From contig NW_026647288.1 in the NCBI RefSeq assembly GCF_950295315.1, positions 1 to 64,000 on the forward strand: a stretch of 64,000 nucleotides of DNA, in the 5' to 3' direction. This stretch comes from Erinaceus europaeus. Taxonomy: Eukaryota; Chordata; Mammalia; Eulipotyphla; Erinaceidae. Positions 10,814 to 22,174 of this stretch are shown here, in pieces; positions within the stretch are counted from its first letter, which is position 1, and each line of letters starts with the position of its first letter. The position numbers were made by a program, and so were the translations under genes. The notes beneath the pieces were generated by a model that worked only from the letters and a program-made list of their open reading frames with translations, made no database searches and had not been told where the DNA came from.

Positions 10814-12010
10814 AGAAAGGAGCCAAAAAGAAAGAAAAGTCAGGCATAGAAATGAAACTCTAAAGTTGGATCCTGAAATTGAATCGAAAGAAAAAAAAAT
10901 GCTCCAGACATATTCCTTGTTGGCTTTTGTAGCTGCTGCATCTCTGGCCTCCTCACTCACTGGTTCTGAGTTCTGTGAGGATGAGGACAGAGGACTCACC
11001 TTTCTGCCTCCTGTCAAATCTCTAACGTCTCTAACATCTACTGGAGTGTACAAAGTAAAAGACAGAAAACTGAACTAATGCTGGCAACCCCCACCCAACA
11101 TCAGTCCCAAGCATTTAGTTGCCAAATGATTGACCAAACCCAGAGAAGATGCAACCATTTCAGAAAGACTTCCCAAAATGAGGTGTGAGAGATGAAAGCT
11201 GACCATGAATTCTTTACGCCTCCTCCCAGGACTAGGTGAGACTTCATTCCTGCCTTTGGAATCTGCCCTGCCTCCGTTGAATTGGTTAACCAGTAGAACA
11301 TTGGCCAGAGAGATTTCTCAGACTTCTAAACCAGGTCATGAGAGGTCCCTTGGGTTCCACTGGACTCCTTGGCACATAATTTTATGAGCCCTTGGCTGCC
11401 ATGGAAGAAGCCCAAGTACCCAGTTAGTTGAGCCAGACCTCCAAGGCACCAGAGGAGTGAGAGAAATCATATCAGACCCCCTTAGAGCAGAGGTCAGAAC
11501 ACTTTCTCTGTAAAACAACAGACAGTAAATTCTTAAGTCTTTGGAGACCATATAATCTCAGTGCTGGATAAAATCCACTGTTACAGTACAGAAGCAGCCC
11601 TAGGCGGGATGTCAAAGTCTAGGTATGACTACGTCCCAATAAAACTTTATTTGCAAAAACAGGTGCCAGTCTGGATTGGGTCCCTCGGGCTGTCATTGTC
11701 AGACTCCCTTGTTCTAGACCAAGCCAAACAGCCTCAGTTAATGCCACATGAAATACAACTGCCCAGCTAAGCACTGTCAAGATTCCCAACCCAAATAAAA
11801 CAGACATAGTTCTAAGCCAATAAGATCAGGGTAGTGTGCTGTGTAGTAACTGATAACTAGAGGGAAGGAAGTAAAACAAAACAGTCATAAAGAAATGGAA
11901 AGGACATTGGGGACTGGAGGGGGACACGGTCTGCCTGGTGTCATCACACACTCACATATATACAAACAGGTGTCCCTCCCTCTAGAAATTTCTGTTTTGG
12001 GTAGTATTGT
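10814..12010. other. Unique DNA, no recognised feature
   Basis: About 1.2 kb without a recognisable SINE or L1. Short frames on both strands (for example 10866-11078) show no known motif. I see no exon with convincing splice sites. Confidence 0.5.
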
Positions 12011-12012
12011 CT

Positions 12013-12203
12013 TAAACTTAAATAGAAATATATTAGATAGGGACAGAAATAGAGAAGAGAAGGGGAGCTAGAGAGGGAGATACCTGCAGCCGCTTCACCA
12101 TTGATGAAGCTTTCCCCCTGTAGGTGGGGACCAGGGGCTTGAACCTGGGTCTTTGAGTACTGTAATGTGTGTGCTTAGCCAGGTATACCACCATCTGACC
12201 CCC
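12013..12203 (-). mobile_element. SINE-A, antisense
   Basis: The plus strand runs from the reversed tail ('atatattagatagggacagaaatagag') through 'ccccctgtaggtggggacc' to the reversed head ending 'ccatctgaccccc'. Confidence 0.88.
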
Positions 12204-12288
12204 AAGACTTTTTTTTTCTTCATTGGGTGGTCATGTTTCAAACCAGCTACTGTCTACGTCTGCAGAAAACGTTACAAAAGAAGCGTGC

Positions 12289-12420
12289 AGGGGCACCCCC
12301 TGGGTGAGCGTCCATATTACCATGTGCAAGGTTCTGAGGTTCAAGCCCCTGGTCCCCACCTGCAGGGGGAAAGCTTCATGAGTGGTGAAGCAGGGCTGCA
12401 GGTGTCTCTCTGCCACTGTG
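12289..12420 (+). mobile_element. SINE-A, 3-prime truncated
   Basis: Head 'caccccctgggtgagcgtcc', B-like 'gaggttcaagcccctgg' and body 'cacctgcagggggaaagcttcatgag'. It stops after 'gtgtctctctgcc' with no A-rich tail. Confidence 0.8.
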
Positions 12421-12544
12421 TGAAAAAATCAAAACTAGAGCCAGGGAAACCGTACAGCTGCCATGCCTGGGATTTTCTGGAATCCTCCATCCCCAGCACC
12501 ACTCACAGGCAAAGCTGAGTGATGCTTTTAGTAAAAAGAAAGAA

Positions 12545-12766
12545 AGGGGGGGGGGGGCGGGCAATGGCATCCCAAGTTAAGTGTACATGTTACCATGCAC
12601 AGGGACTAGGGTTCAAGCCCCTACTCCCCACCCGTAGGTGGGACACTTCAAAAGTAGCAAATGCAGATGTCTCTCTGTCTCTCTCCCTCTCTGTCTCCCC
12701 CACCTCTCAATTTCCCTCTGTCCTATCAAATTAAAAAAGAAAGAGAGAAAGAAAGAAAGAAAGAAA

Positions 12767-12798
<32 letters not shown>

Positions 12799-12905
12799 TA
12801 TGGCTGTCATAAGAGGTGGATTGGAAGTGCAGGCACTGAGCCCAAGTGATAACCTTGGTAGCAGAAAAAAAAAAAGAAAAAAGAAAGAAGAAAGAAGAAA
12901 GAGCA
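12545..12905 (+). mobile_element. SINE-B with expanded internal (GAAA)n
   Basis: The head follows a poly-G run (12545-12557). The linker after 'ctctgtcctatc' has expanded into (GAAA)n at 12737-12799. The distal module follows, with 'gaggtggattggaagtgcaggcac' and 'ataaccttggtagc', then a poly-A/GAAA tail. The microsatellite is therefore internal to the SINE. Confidence 0.85.
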
Positions 12906-13224
12906 AAGCAAAGTTGAGTTGTAGCTTGAAACTCCAAAACATCAGAGGTTCTCTCCTCATCTTCATTTTCTGAAGAGTTCTCTGTAATGAAGTCTGTTTG
13001 TGTTGGGGAGGCGGGGTGGAGTTGAACGTGATCATGAGGAGTGTCTGAGATAGAGAAGGCCTAAGAAGTCAGCACGAGGCTTGTCTGTTTGCCCACAGAG
13101 AAGAGAAAACCCATAAACCTGCCTTGGGTCACCCTCAGGGAAGGCAACATCTAGAAGACCCACACATGAGCTGCAACACTTCTGGGAGACTCAAACCTAG
13201 ATTTGACTGAGTCAGATACCTGGT
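12906..13224. other. Unique DNA, no recognised feature
   Basis: No repeat or coding signal was seen. Confidence 0.5.
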
Positions 13225-13330
13225 GGCCCTGCTAGAGTAAGATTCTGGGACCCAGTAAGGCCAGGCTCCAGGAATCTGCATTTTAACCTCTTCTAGCTAA
13301 TAGGATACTGATATCAAAGTTCTAGGATTT
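13225..13330 (+). mobile_element. MER5-like hAT fossil
   Basis: 'cccagtaaggccaggctccaggaatctgcattttaacctcttctagctaa' type sequence resembles the conserved core of MER5A-class nonautonomous DNA transposons. Terminal repeats are not recognisable, so the family call is tentative. Confidence 0.5.
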
Positions 13331-13369
13331 GGGGTGGGGAGGGGGGCATGGGAGGAGGCATTGATACAG

Positions 13370-13500
13370 CTCAGTGACAGTAAACTGGGAAACTGAGCCT
13401 CAGGGAAAGACAATGATTTACTCTAAGCTTACCCAGCAGTACCAATGGAGCTCCAGTCCCAGTTTTGGATTCTTATGTCCTTGACCTGTGCTGTCTCTTG
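13370..13500 (+). mobile_element. MIR
   Basis: 'ctgggaaactgagcctcagggaaag' followed by 'agcttacccagcagtaccaatggagctccagtcccag' matches the order of a plus-strand MIR core and 3-prime half. Confidence 0.65.
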
Positions 13501-13915
13501 GTTCTGACTTCTAACAAAAACAAGGGATCTTAGGTCCTCTCCTCTCATCTCTAGCTCCTAGCAAATCATGTGACTTCCGGACAGACTGAGCCCTTGTGGG
13601 CCTCGATCCACCTCTACCAACCCCTTCCTTCCCATTTTTCCCAGAGTTACCCCCACCCATGTGCTCCCTCTGTGTCCCAGCAGAGATCAGAAAAAGAACT
13701 CAACCCAAACAAAGGGCTTAGGGGCATATTTTCATCCTGAAGGTTTGTAGAATGAGAACTATTCATCTCCTCTGCCTCATCTTAGACGGAGCTTGAAGGA
13801 ATCACGTTAAGTGAGATAAGCCAGAAAGAGAAGGATGAATATGGGATGATGTCACTTATGTACAGAACTTAAAAGACAAGAACAGAAGAGACAAGAGCAC
13901 CGAAACTTGGACTGG

Positions 13916-14262
13916 GCAGGCGGTAGCACAGCAAGTTAAGTGCACATGATGTGAAGCACAAGGACTGCTGTAAGGATCCTGGCTCAAGCCCCGGCTCCCC
14001 ATTTGCAGAGGGGTGTCTCCATAAGCTGTAAAGCAGGTTTGCAGGTGTCTGTCTTTCTCTCCCCCTCTCTGTCTTCCCCTCCTCTCTCCATTTCTCTCTG
14101 TCTTATCCAACAACAACAGCAGCAGCCATGACAACAATAACACTAATAACAACAGCAATAACAAGGGCAAAAAAATGAGGAAAATGGCCTCCAGGAGCAA
14201 TGGATTGGTAGTGCAGGCACTGAGCCCCAGCAGTAACCCTGGAGGCAAAAAATAAATAAATA
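13916..14262 (+). mobile_element. SINE-B, full length with distal module
   Basis: Head 'ggcggtagcacagcaagttaag', a B-like region near 13980, body, 'ttatccaacaacaacagcagc' linker, CAA/TAA-rich spacer and the 'ccaggagcaatggattgg...ccctggaggc' module. The flanks 'aacttggactggg' and 'aatttgaactggg' suggest a target duplication in the L1. Confidence 0.9.
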
Positions 14263-14322
14263 ATTTGAACTGGGTTTGGTATCTTGCACCAAAGCTTGAC
14301 ACTCTGGGGAAAAAGGAGACTG

Positions 14323-14540
14323 GGGAGTAGGTGATGGTACACCTGGTTAAGCGCACACATTACAGTGTGCAAAGACCCAGGTTCTAGCCCCTGGTCCCCC
14401 CACCTGCAGAGGAGAAGCTTCACACGTGGTGAAGTAGAGCTGCGGGTGTCTCTCTGTCTCTCTATCCCTCTCTATCTCCCCCCGCTCAATTTCTCTCTGT
14501 CTCTATCCAATAATAAATAAATATTTTTTAAAAAGAGAAG
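14323..14540 (+). mobile_element. SINE-A in L1
   Basis: Full-length copy ending 'tatccaataataaataaata'. 'aaaggagactg' before it and 'agaaggagactg' after it look like the target duplication. Confidence 0.9.
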
Positions 14541-14725
14541 GAGACTGACAGTGGGGGGGGGGGAGGGCTTTGGGGTCCCAGTGTAGGATGGTGGACAAAG
14601 GCTTCAGTTGGGGGTGAGTGAGAGAGAGTGTTTTGCAGACACCCATCTCAGGGAGATGAGAAGTGGTCCCCATGTGTCAGCAACTATACTGTGTACCACT
14701 AATTGCCCAATAAAACGAGGGAAGG

Positions 14726-15690
14726 GGAAAAAAAAACTATTAGCAGACTATTAATACTGACTTGGCTGGGGACTTCATTCATTCGTTCATTTATTCATTT
14801 GGATGTGACTTTAATATCTCTGAATGTCATTAGTGATCGGGGCACAGCCCAGCTATTGAGCTCTGCCCCTGCCAATGGCAGCTAGACAGAGGCTGTGAGG
14901 CCCTCCCTACCAGTCTCCTATCCATAGCCATCGATATCTTTCATCTCAGAAAATCACAAGCTGGCGTTCCTGTCTCTCTCTTTTTTTTTTTTTTTTTTTT
15001 TTTGAGCAAGATTCTCCAGGACTCAGGAGCAGATGGGATCACTGTTTCAGAACTGTGGGAGATGTTTGGAGAAGTACACCTGATAGTCTCCACTGGGGGG
15101 TAGAGGCTTAGGAGACAGAGAGTTGATGTGTTCAAAGTCCGACTTTGTTGGGGTAGGGGGCTGGGAATGGAGATTCCAATCAGGGCAGGAAGTCAGATTG
15201 TATCCAGTAATCCTCAGCCAGGAGGGCATCTGGTGACAGGCCATTCTCAGCAGATTGGCTGGGAGGAAGGGGAGACTCCCTGAAAACACCCAGCTCACAC
15301 GGAGTTTCTCTTTATCTGTTTGTTGACCTTCCCTAACATCCTGGTAATGAAGTGGCAGGGTGGGCGTCTAGCCAAGCTGAGACCCTATCTCTGTGGTTCA
15401 CTGTAGACGCTGAAGGCAGGGAGTCCAGAGGGAAGCCAATGAAGGCTAGCCAGGGCCAGGAGGCAGACCTGAGCTTAGTCACTGGCTGTGTGACATGGGT
15501 TTAAGTTGCCTGACTTTTCTGAGCCTCCATTTCCATATGAACAAAAAAAGGGGGGAGGGGAGAGGGATTGAGCACAAACTCTCTTGGACTTTATGAGAAT
15601 TGTGGTGATTACCAGGGAGGAGGGCACAGATCTGTGCGGCAGGATGTGGTGAATTACGTTAGGCATATATAGTTGTAAAATTACACCCTT
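14726..15690. other. Mostly unique DNA with a MIR piece
   Basis: A poly-T run lies at 14981-15003. 'cttagtcactggctgtgtgacatgggtttaag' (about 15475-15505) with 'gagcctccatttcc' is MIR-like. Nothing else was recognised. Confidence 0.5.
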
Positions 15691-15930
15691 GAGGGGCCGG
15701 GCAGAGGAGTCCCTGGTTGAGAACATATATTACATTGCACAAAGACCCAGGTTCAAGCCCCACCCCCCATCCCCACTTGCAGGGGGAAAGCTTTGCGAGC
15801 AGCGAAACAGGGCTGCAGATGTCTCTCTGTCTCTATTTCTCTTTCCTCTCTATCTCCCCTCCTCTCTCAATTTCTGAAAGTCTCTCTCCAATAAATAAAT
15901 GAAGATTAAAAAGATAATAAAAAGTTTTTA
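15691..15930 (+). mobile_element. SINE-A
   Basis: 'gaggggccgggcagaggagtccctgg' head, B-like 'caggttcaagccccacc', 'cagggggaaagctttgcgagcagcg' body and 'ctctccaataaataaatgaag' tail. Confidence 0.88.
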
Positions 15931-16044
15931 AAAAGCCAAGAAAAAGTCAATTTATACCTTCGAAATGTTACAATTGTATAAAACTCTGTTAAGTCACTAA
16001 GAGAGAGGGGGAGAGAGAGAGTAATAATAAGACTGGAGGCTGGC

Positions 16045-16225
16045 ACTTGTTCAGTACCCCAGTCCCTGCTTACAATGGGCGATGAGGGACCTTTGTGAGC
16101 CGTAAAGCAGTGCTGTTGGTGTGTTTCTCTTCCTCTCTCCTTTTATATCTCCTTCTCCCTCTCAACTTTTCTCTGTCTCTGTCCAAAATAAACAAATAAA
16201 TAAATAGTATTATTTTAAAAGGAAG
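16045..16225 (+). mobile_element. SINE-A with internally deleted head
   Basis: The head is shortened ('cttgttcagtaccccagtccctgc'). The body and CT-rich part are recognisable, ending 'tccaaaataaacaaataaataaat'. Confidence 0.7.
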
Positions 16226-16239
16226 AAATGAGGGGAAAT

Positions 16240-16390
16240 GTGGCTGGGGAGATAGCATAATGGTTCTGTAATAGACTGTCATTCCTGAGGCTCTGAGGTT
16301 CCAGGTTCAATCTCCAGTACCCCCATAAACCAGAGGTGAGCAGTGCTTTTCTTTCTCTCCCTCTCTCTCTCTCTCTCTCCCTTTTCTTCA
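16240..16390 (+). mobile_element. SINE-C
   Basis: 'ggggagatagcataatggttctg' head, 'gaggttccaggttcaatctccag' B-like box, 'cataaaccagaggtgagcagtgc' and a (CT)n run at 16361-16380. Confidence 0.88.
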
Positions 16391-17180
16391 AAATCTTCAA
16401 AACAGGGTTGACATTAGTAGCCAGAGATGTACCTAGTGATACAATCTGTCATTCAAGAACTTGTAATGCTTTCTGAAGTCATTATAGTGAATGGTTTACT
16501 TGGATGAGTCAATATTTCAACATGTCAAACAACCCCCCCCCCGCCCCATCCCTTTTTGTGATGCTAGAGGTTCACGTGTGTAACTTCACTGCTCCGAAGA
16601 TGGCTTTGCCATCTTTTCCATTTCAGACTGAAAAGAAAAGACCACAGCATCTGTCCTTCTTCTGGTGGTGTTATACTCCTTTGAGATGTCAGAGCTTGAC
16701 CAGAAGTCTACCCAGCGAACCATCCCCTCACCCTGCGAACCTCCAACCCTTGGAAAGAGAGACTCTAGAACGCCATGAGCTAGGATTATGCCTCAAATAA
16801 TTTACAAACTCTCTCATTATGCCGTTTGGGTTTGCAAGGGAAGGAACCCCAAGTCAGGTACATTTAAGGAAAAAAAAAACTCATCTTTTGTTGATTGACA
16901 TAATGTAAGAGTCTAGGAGTTGAGCCCTGGCTGGCTCCAAGTACACATTCTACATCATCAAGATTCAGTCTCTCAGCCCAACACTCAGTTTTAGCCTGGC
17001 AGCTAGAGAACCCAGTAGAAAGGACAGCAGTGTTGCTAACGTCTCAGTGAAGACCCTACAGTCCCCGCCTCATTGACTCTGACTGTACCAGTTTGGATCA
17101 TGCGTCCAGCTTGGAGCCCACCACTAAGAACTAAGGGGATTGAGTTGGTTGAAAAATAAATAAATAAGTAAATAACATAA
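16391..17180. other. Unique DNA, no recognised feature
   Basis: The open frame 16504-16800 (98 codons) has no known motif, Kozak context or splice support. A poly-C run lies at 16532-16541. Confidence 0.5.
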
Positions 17181-17255
17181 AAACAGAATACCGGTATTTA
17201 AGATTTCCAAGTCTGTCTTTCCCAATAGACACTGAGATGTTAAAAGTCTCCAAAG
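17181..17255 (+). repeat. Local duplication, copy 1
   Basis: A 75-bp unit starting 'aaacagaatacc' and ending 'ctccaaag', with 'atagacactgagatgttaaa' inside. It is repeated at 17550-17638 beyond a SINE. Confidence 0.85.
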
Positions 17256-17257
17256 AG

Positions 17258-17480
17258 CAGGGGCCAAGTGGTGGCACATCTGGTTAAACACACACATTAC
17301 AGTGTGCCCTAAGGATGCAGGTTCAAGCCCCCGGTCCCCACCTGCAGGGGAGAAATCTTCATTCATAGTAAAGCAGGGCTGCTGGTGTCTCTCTGTTTCT
17401 CTCTCCCTCTCTATCTCCCTCTCCCCTCTCAATTTCTCTTGTCTGTATCCATAATAAATAAATAATAAATAAATAAATTT
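17258..17480 (+). mobile_element. SINE-A between two duplicated flanks
   Basis: Head 'gcaggggccaagtggtggcacatctgg', body 'cccacctgcaggggagaaatc' and an expanded (AATA)n tail. The flanking repeats are too long (75-89 bp) to be an ordinary target-site duplication. Confidence 0.88.
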
Positions 17481-17549
17481 ATCTTGTCAGTGTTCCCATT
17501 TTATAAATAAAAACTACAAAAATTTTAAAAAAGACAAAAGTAAACAGAG

Positions 17550-17638
17550 AAACAGAATACCTTGGCACTACTTAAGAGTATTTAAGATTCTCAAGTCTGC
17601 CATTCCCAGTAGACACTGAGATATTAAAGACTCCAAAG
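17550..17638 (+). repeat. Local duplication, copy 2
   Basis: Direct repeat of 17181-17255 with an extra block of about 17 bp ('ttggcactacttaagag') and few substitutions ('agtagacactgagatattaaa'). Confidence 0.85.
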
Positions 17639-18264
17639 GCTTAATTTATCCTCAAGCCTTGGCGTGTACATACACAACACACACAAGCACAAGATGTTGG
17701 GTTCTTGGGCTGATGCGTGAGCACTCAGAATAATCCCTAAGTATTAACACTCACTCCCACCCCTTCCCCACATTGGTCTCCTCACAGAGCAAAAGATTCA
17801 AAGTTTGAACTCAATAACTAGCAGGGTATTCAGTGTGTTCTTAGAACCCTTGACCCACTGGCTGGGAAGTTTGTGTGGAATAATGACTAGGAAAAACGGC
17901 TAGTCACCAAGGATATACTTGGAGTTGTTTTTATGACCGACACCGCAGGTGATGCAGGAACAAGAGAAGTGAGCAGTGGAGAACAATGTGCAAGGTCAGG
18001 GGGGACGTGCTCAAAGCAGGAAGAGAATGAAGTTTCTGACTTTTGTCCCCGTGATTGCTACAGCTCGGGGGACACCTGTCTTCAGGAGGCTAGAGCCCTA
18101 GAAATGTGGCTGCAGGTATGAGCAACAGACAACCCAAATCTTTCTTAGGATTTGAAGGAAAGAAGGAGCGGGATTTAGTAGCTTCTAAAAGCAGCTTCTA
18201 TTTCAGGGCCCTGAACCTGACCCAGGACGTATATGGTCTGTGAACTTGGTAAAAGTAATTTGGG
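17639..18264. other. Unique DNA, no recognised feature
   Basis: A 62-codon frame at 17933-18121 has no recognisable motif. No repeat was seen. Confidence 0.5.
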
Positions 18265-18266
18265 CA

Positions 18267-18540
18267 TGGGGGAGGGGTCAGGGGTTAGCACACTGGGTTA
18301 AACACACATAATATGAAGTGCAAGGACCCGTGTAAAAGTCTTGGTCCAAGCCCCCCGACTCCCCACCTTCAAAGAGAAGCAGGTCTACAGGTGTCTCTCT
18401 GTCTTTCTCCCTCTCTATCTTCCCCTCCTCTCTTAATCTCTCTCTGTCCTATCCAACAGCAACAATGGAAAAAAGATGGCCTCCAGGAGCAGTGGATTCG
18501 TAGTGCAGGCACTGAGCCCCAGCGACATCCCTGAAGAAAA
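18267..18540 (+). mobile_element. SINE-B with short linker
   Basis: Head 'caggggttagcacactgggttaaac', a shortened body, 'ctgtcctatccaacagcaacaatgg' linker and the module 'ccaggagcagtggattcg'. 'aaaagtaatttggg' upstream and 'aaaaagtaattttt' downstream suggest a target duplication. Confidence 0.88.
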
Positions 18541-18599
18541 CAAAAAGTAATTTTTGATCAATAGGTTAGTTTCAGTTTACAGACAAGAAAATAGAAACG

Positions 18600-18760
18600 A
18601 GGGGATGGGGAAGATAGCATAGTGGTTCTGCAAGAGACTTTTATGCTTGAGGCTCTGAGGGCCCAGGTTTGATCCCCAGCATCGCCATAAGCTAGAGCTG
18701 AGCTGGGCTCTGATCTTTTACTCTTTATCTCTCTCATTCAGAGAAATGAAAAAAATATGT
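18600..18760 (+). mobile_element. SINE-C
   Basis: 'ggggaagatagcatagtggttctgcaag' head, 'cccaggtttgatccccagc' B-like box and 'cataagctagagctgagctgggctctg' end. Confidence 0.85.
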
Positions 18761-18894
18761 TTTTAAAGGGAAAATCAAGACTCATGGGGATTAAATCGCT
18801 CACTTGAGAGGCAGCTGAGCTCAGCCTCAAATCTAGAAATGGTGACTTCAAGAGTCTTCAATCTCCTACAGACATCACCTGTAAGAGCTGAACA

Positions 18895-19045
18895 TTGTTG
18901 CTTTAGGAAGCAACTACTGTATACCAGGAACTTCACTCCTTTTACCCACATAACCAGATTGCTTCCCTGACACTGCAGATGAGAAGACTGTGTTTTCTGT
19001 GGAGTTGAATCACTATGCTAAGATCAGAGACAGAATGAGAAAGTT
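18895..19045 (+). mobile_element. MIR
   Basis: 'tactgtataccaggaacttcactcc', 'actgcagatgagaagactg' and 'aatcactatgctaagatcagagacagaatg' follow MIR order, diverged. Confidence 0.55.
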
Positions 19046-20950
19046 GGGCCGGGGGTGGGGGGGAGAGCATCCGACGTTCTTCCTACCCGAGACTTTCCGT
19101 GCTGTGGATTCTGCTGCTGCACCAGGACACACAGAGAGCCAGACACCTCGTCTCCAGACTCCTCTCTAGACCATCTGGTGTGATATTTGGTCACCACAAG
19201 GAAACGAATGTGGAAACAGATTTCAGTGGATAAGAATGATAAGGAGAAGGATATTTTGTCCCAGCTGACACAGAACAGAGAAAATGCACCTATTATCTCG
19301 ATACTAACAAGGTTTCAACTGAGGGAAACAGAAAAGGTTTAGTGTCGGGCTGGTGAACCTAGAAGAAGCCAGGGGTTGGGGGTGGTGGGGGAGATGGAGG
19401 GTAGGGGAGAGTCATGAAATACAAACTTGAGACTCAGTTGACTCTCGGGTGGGAATTAGGAAAGTGGTTCTCTTGACCTGGGGAAGCAAGTGACAGCCCA
19501 GCTCCACAAATGGCAACTTGGCAGCTGTGAAACAGAGTGAATTTACTCTATAAATCATAGACACGCCAAGATGTCCACGGCGTGGTGACAAAAACCAGAT
19601 TACGAAATCCCATGAACAATCTGATCCTGTTCACACATCTAGGATAACATAACCGTGGTTTTTTTTATAGGTTTGTATATTGTATAATCCACATGTGAGT
19701 GTGTAAACACAATAGGAATAGGCTGTCATGCATACAAGCATCAAATGTCATAGTTCCATACTCACATAGGAAGCGCATGCAATATATCTGTATGTATATA
19801 TATATATATATATACAGAACATATATATTTATTGTTTGCAATGTAATATATACACAGAATATATATTCTGTCCACCAGAATATTAATAGTTGATTTGGTG
19901 CAGGGCGGGGTGGGGTGGGGGGGTTTGCTTTTTTGTTTTCCTTCCTTTTCCAAATATTTATTGAGTCGTCCCTTTTGGACCAAACACCATCTTTTAACTC
20001 CTATTTTTAGTTGCTTGAAAATTGTAGAAGGGTATGCCTTGTTCATTTAAAAATAAACACAATTTTGTGATCAGTTCCTCATCAAGCACAGATGCAACAC
20101 TGGTGGCATTGACAGGTAGCCGAGAAGAGAGAGAGAGAGAGCAAAGAAACAGAGAGACAAAGATAGACTCCTCAATCCTCCCCTTCCCCACTCACATGCT
20201 TTCTTTTTTTTTTTTTTTTGGTCTTGGGTCACCATCTGTAGATTTGTTCTGTACAAAAATAAAGTCATCCATCTCCCTTACCATGGTGTCATGTAAGCTC
20301 AGGAAAAACTGCAGCATTCAAGGGGAGTGGGGAGGGCGTCAGAGTGGGAAAAACACTTATCTGCTTCAGCAGGGTTCAGCTCTCCCCCGAAGGCATCCTT
20401 CCCCCCTAGACTCGGGGTGGGTTTTGTTTATCCCCCTGGCACACAATGAAATGTCGGTAACACATGCTCAGGGTGAGGTGGGGCCCAACCAAGGTTAAAA
20501 ATGGAACAGCGGCTTTGATCCCCAGCCAACACCAATGACGCTTGGGGTTGGGGCCAGAGTGAGACGTCATGTTCCCTTGCTGTCTCTGCAGAAGGTGCAG
20601 AAAGCGTCCCCCCATGCCTGAAAAATGCAGACAGGGCCCCAGACTAGAAAATGGAGGAAAGGCCCCAAACAGGGAGTTTAGGGAGCTGGGAGAAGCTGAC
20701 AGTCTTTGGGCATTCCGGGGGACTTCTTCTGCCACTTAGGGTGAGCTGTGGCAAGAGGCTCAGTCAGGTCATTCTTATCTGAGCGCATGAGGATTTTACA
20801 TGGAGACCTCTCTGGATGACCTCAGCAAGGAGGACACACATTACCAGGCCCAGAAGCTCAGCCCTCCGATCCTACTAGCCTGTGGCCGCCATTTTGTAAT
20901 TAATCACTTCTCTAGTCTCCTTCCATTATACTCACTCTTTTTTTTCCTGA
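19046..20950. other. Mostly unique DNA with (TA)n and a G-run cluster
   Basis: It contains a (TA)n tract at 19796-19816, a GGG-run cluster at 19903-19923 and a poly-T at 20203-20219. A 154-codon frame (20034-20498) runs through poly-T and (GA)n and has no protein-like motif. No gene was recognised. Confidence 0.5.
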
Positions 20951-20954
20951 TTTT

Positions 20955-21175
20955 TTATTAGTGATTTAATATTGATTTCCAAGATTATAAGATAATAGGG
21001 GCATAACTCCATGCAGTTCCCACACCACCAGTGTTCTGTGTCTCCATCCTCTTCATTGGAAACTGCCGTAGCTCTCCCAAGATCATAGATATGGGCTGGT
21101 TTAATAACTATCTATCTATAGCTATACGTCTGTATATCTCTATAACTATATATCCCTCCCTTTTTTCCCCCTATG
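20955..21175 (-). mobile_element. L1 3-prime family, antisense fragment
   Basis: The plus strand reads 'ccaagattataagataataggggcataactcc', 'cagttcccacaccaccagtgttctgtgtc' and 'gaaactgccgtagctctccc'. This is the reverse complement of the 3-prime end seen in sense at 31350-31490 and 51600-51720. Confidence 0.75.
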
Positions 21176-21699
21176 GTCCTGCCTTCATTTCCATTCTCAG
21201 TCATCCCTTCATCTATTACTACTTCTGAGTGGCTATCCTTTTGTTCTCTGCTCTCAGATAAGAGAAACACACAAATCACATCCAATCAGCAGATACGTGC
21301 TGAGAATCTCTATTCTGCTTCGAAACTGTTCTGAGTGCTGGCATCCAACAGCAAAAGGAACAACTCAGCCTCATCCTTATAGATGTTGAAATCTGGGGAG
21401 AAGTGAGACCATTGCTGTAGGCCGGGTGATGTGTCCTGGGATGGGTGAGTACAAGGTGCAGAAGTTCACAGTGAGAGAGGTAACTCAGGTTTGATGGTAG
21501 AGGGAAGGGGAGAAACCTAGAGAAAGATAAGGACATTGAAACAGAGGCCTGGGAAATAAAAGCAAGAGCTCATGAGGTAAAGGAGGTGGCAGAAAGGCAT
21601 TTTCAGTGGAGGGAACCCATGTGCTCAAGACAGAGTGTAGATTAGAAGAAATGAAAGGATGGGACACCGAGATAGGACAAGAAAAGAACTTTCCAATTC
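21176..21699. other. Unclassified DNA
   Basis: The first 70 bp may continue the antisense L1 3-prime family. The rest is unique, without a recognised feature. Confidence 0.45.
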
Positions 21700-22044
21700 G
21701 GGGGCTGGGCAGTGGCACAGCGGGTTAAGTTCACATGGCGCAAAGCTCAAGGACCAACTCAAGGATCGCAGTTCAAGCCCCCAACTCCCCACCTGCAGGG
21801 GATAGCCTTACAAGCAGTGAAGCAGGTCTGCAGGTGTCTATCTTTCTCTCCCCTCTCTTTCTTCCTTTCCTCTCTCAATTTCTCTTTGTCCTATCCAAAA
21901 AATGACAGCAATAAAAACAACAATAACAATAACAACAAGGACAACAAAAGGGAAAAAATATCCTTCAGGAGCAGTGGATTTGTAGTGTAGGTACCGAGCT
22001 CCAGTGATAATCCTGGAGGCAAAAAAAAAAAAAAAAAAAAAAAA
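21700..22044 (+). mobile_element. SINE-B, full length
   Basis: Head 'gggctgggcagtggcacagcgggttaag', body, 'tatccaaaaaatgacagc' linker, a CAA/TAA spacer, the module 'caggagcagtggatttg...atcctggaggc' and a poly-A tail (22021-22044). Confidence 0.9.
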
Positions 22045-22174
22045 CTCCCAACATGCAGAATTTGTTACAGAAATGAATTGGCCGTGCCAAACACTGGTTA
22101 ATGTTAATGTTATTGCTAAACTAGCCAGCTGCTTCTCAAGGGGTTGACTGAAGAACTCATAAGACTAATCAGGC

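Larger units (their letters stand above)
13750..14725 (+). mobile_element. L1 3-prime end with two nested SINEs
   Basis: The first part ('agcttgaaggaatcacgttaagtgagataagcc', about 13790) is an L1 3-prime signature. It also occurs at 54570-54605 ('cttgaaggaatcaggtgaaatgaggtaagcc'). The last part (14541-14725) ends 'accactaattgcccaataaaacg', which resembles an L1 polyadenylation end. SINEs at 13916-14262 and 14323-14540 split it. Confidence 0.75.

Noticed and set aside
11937..11965. Possible LTR terminus near 'ctgcctggtgtcatcacacac'
   Set aside because: No matching second terminus, polyadenylation signal in order, or target duplication could be found.
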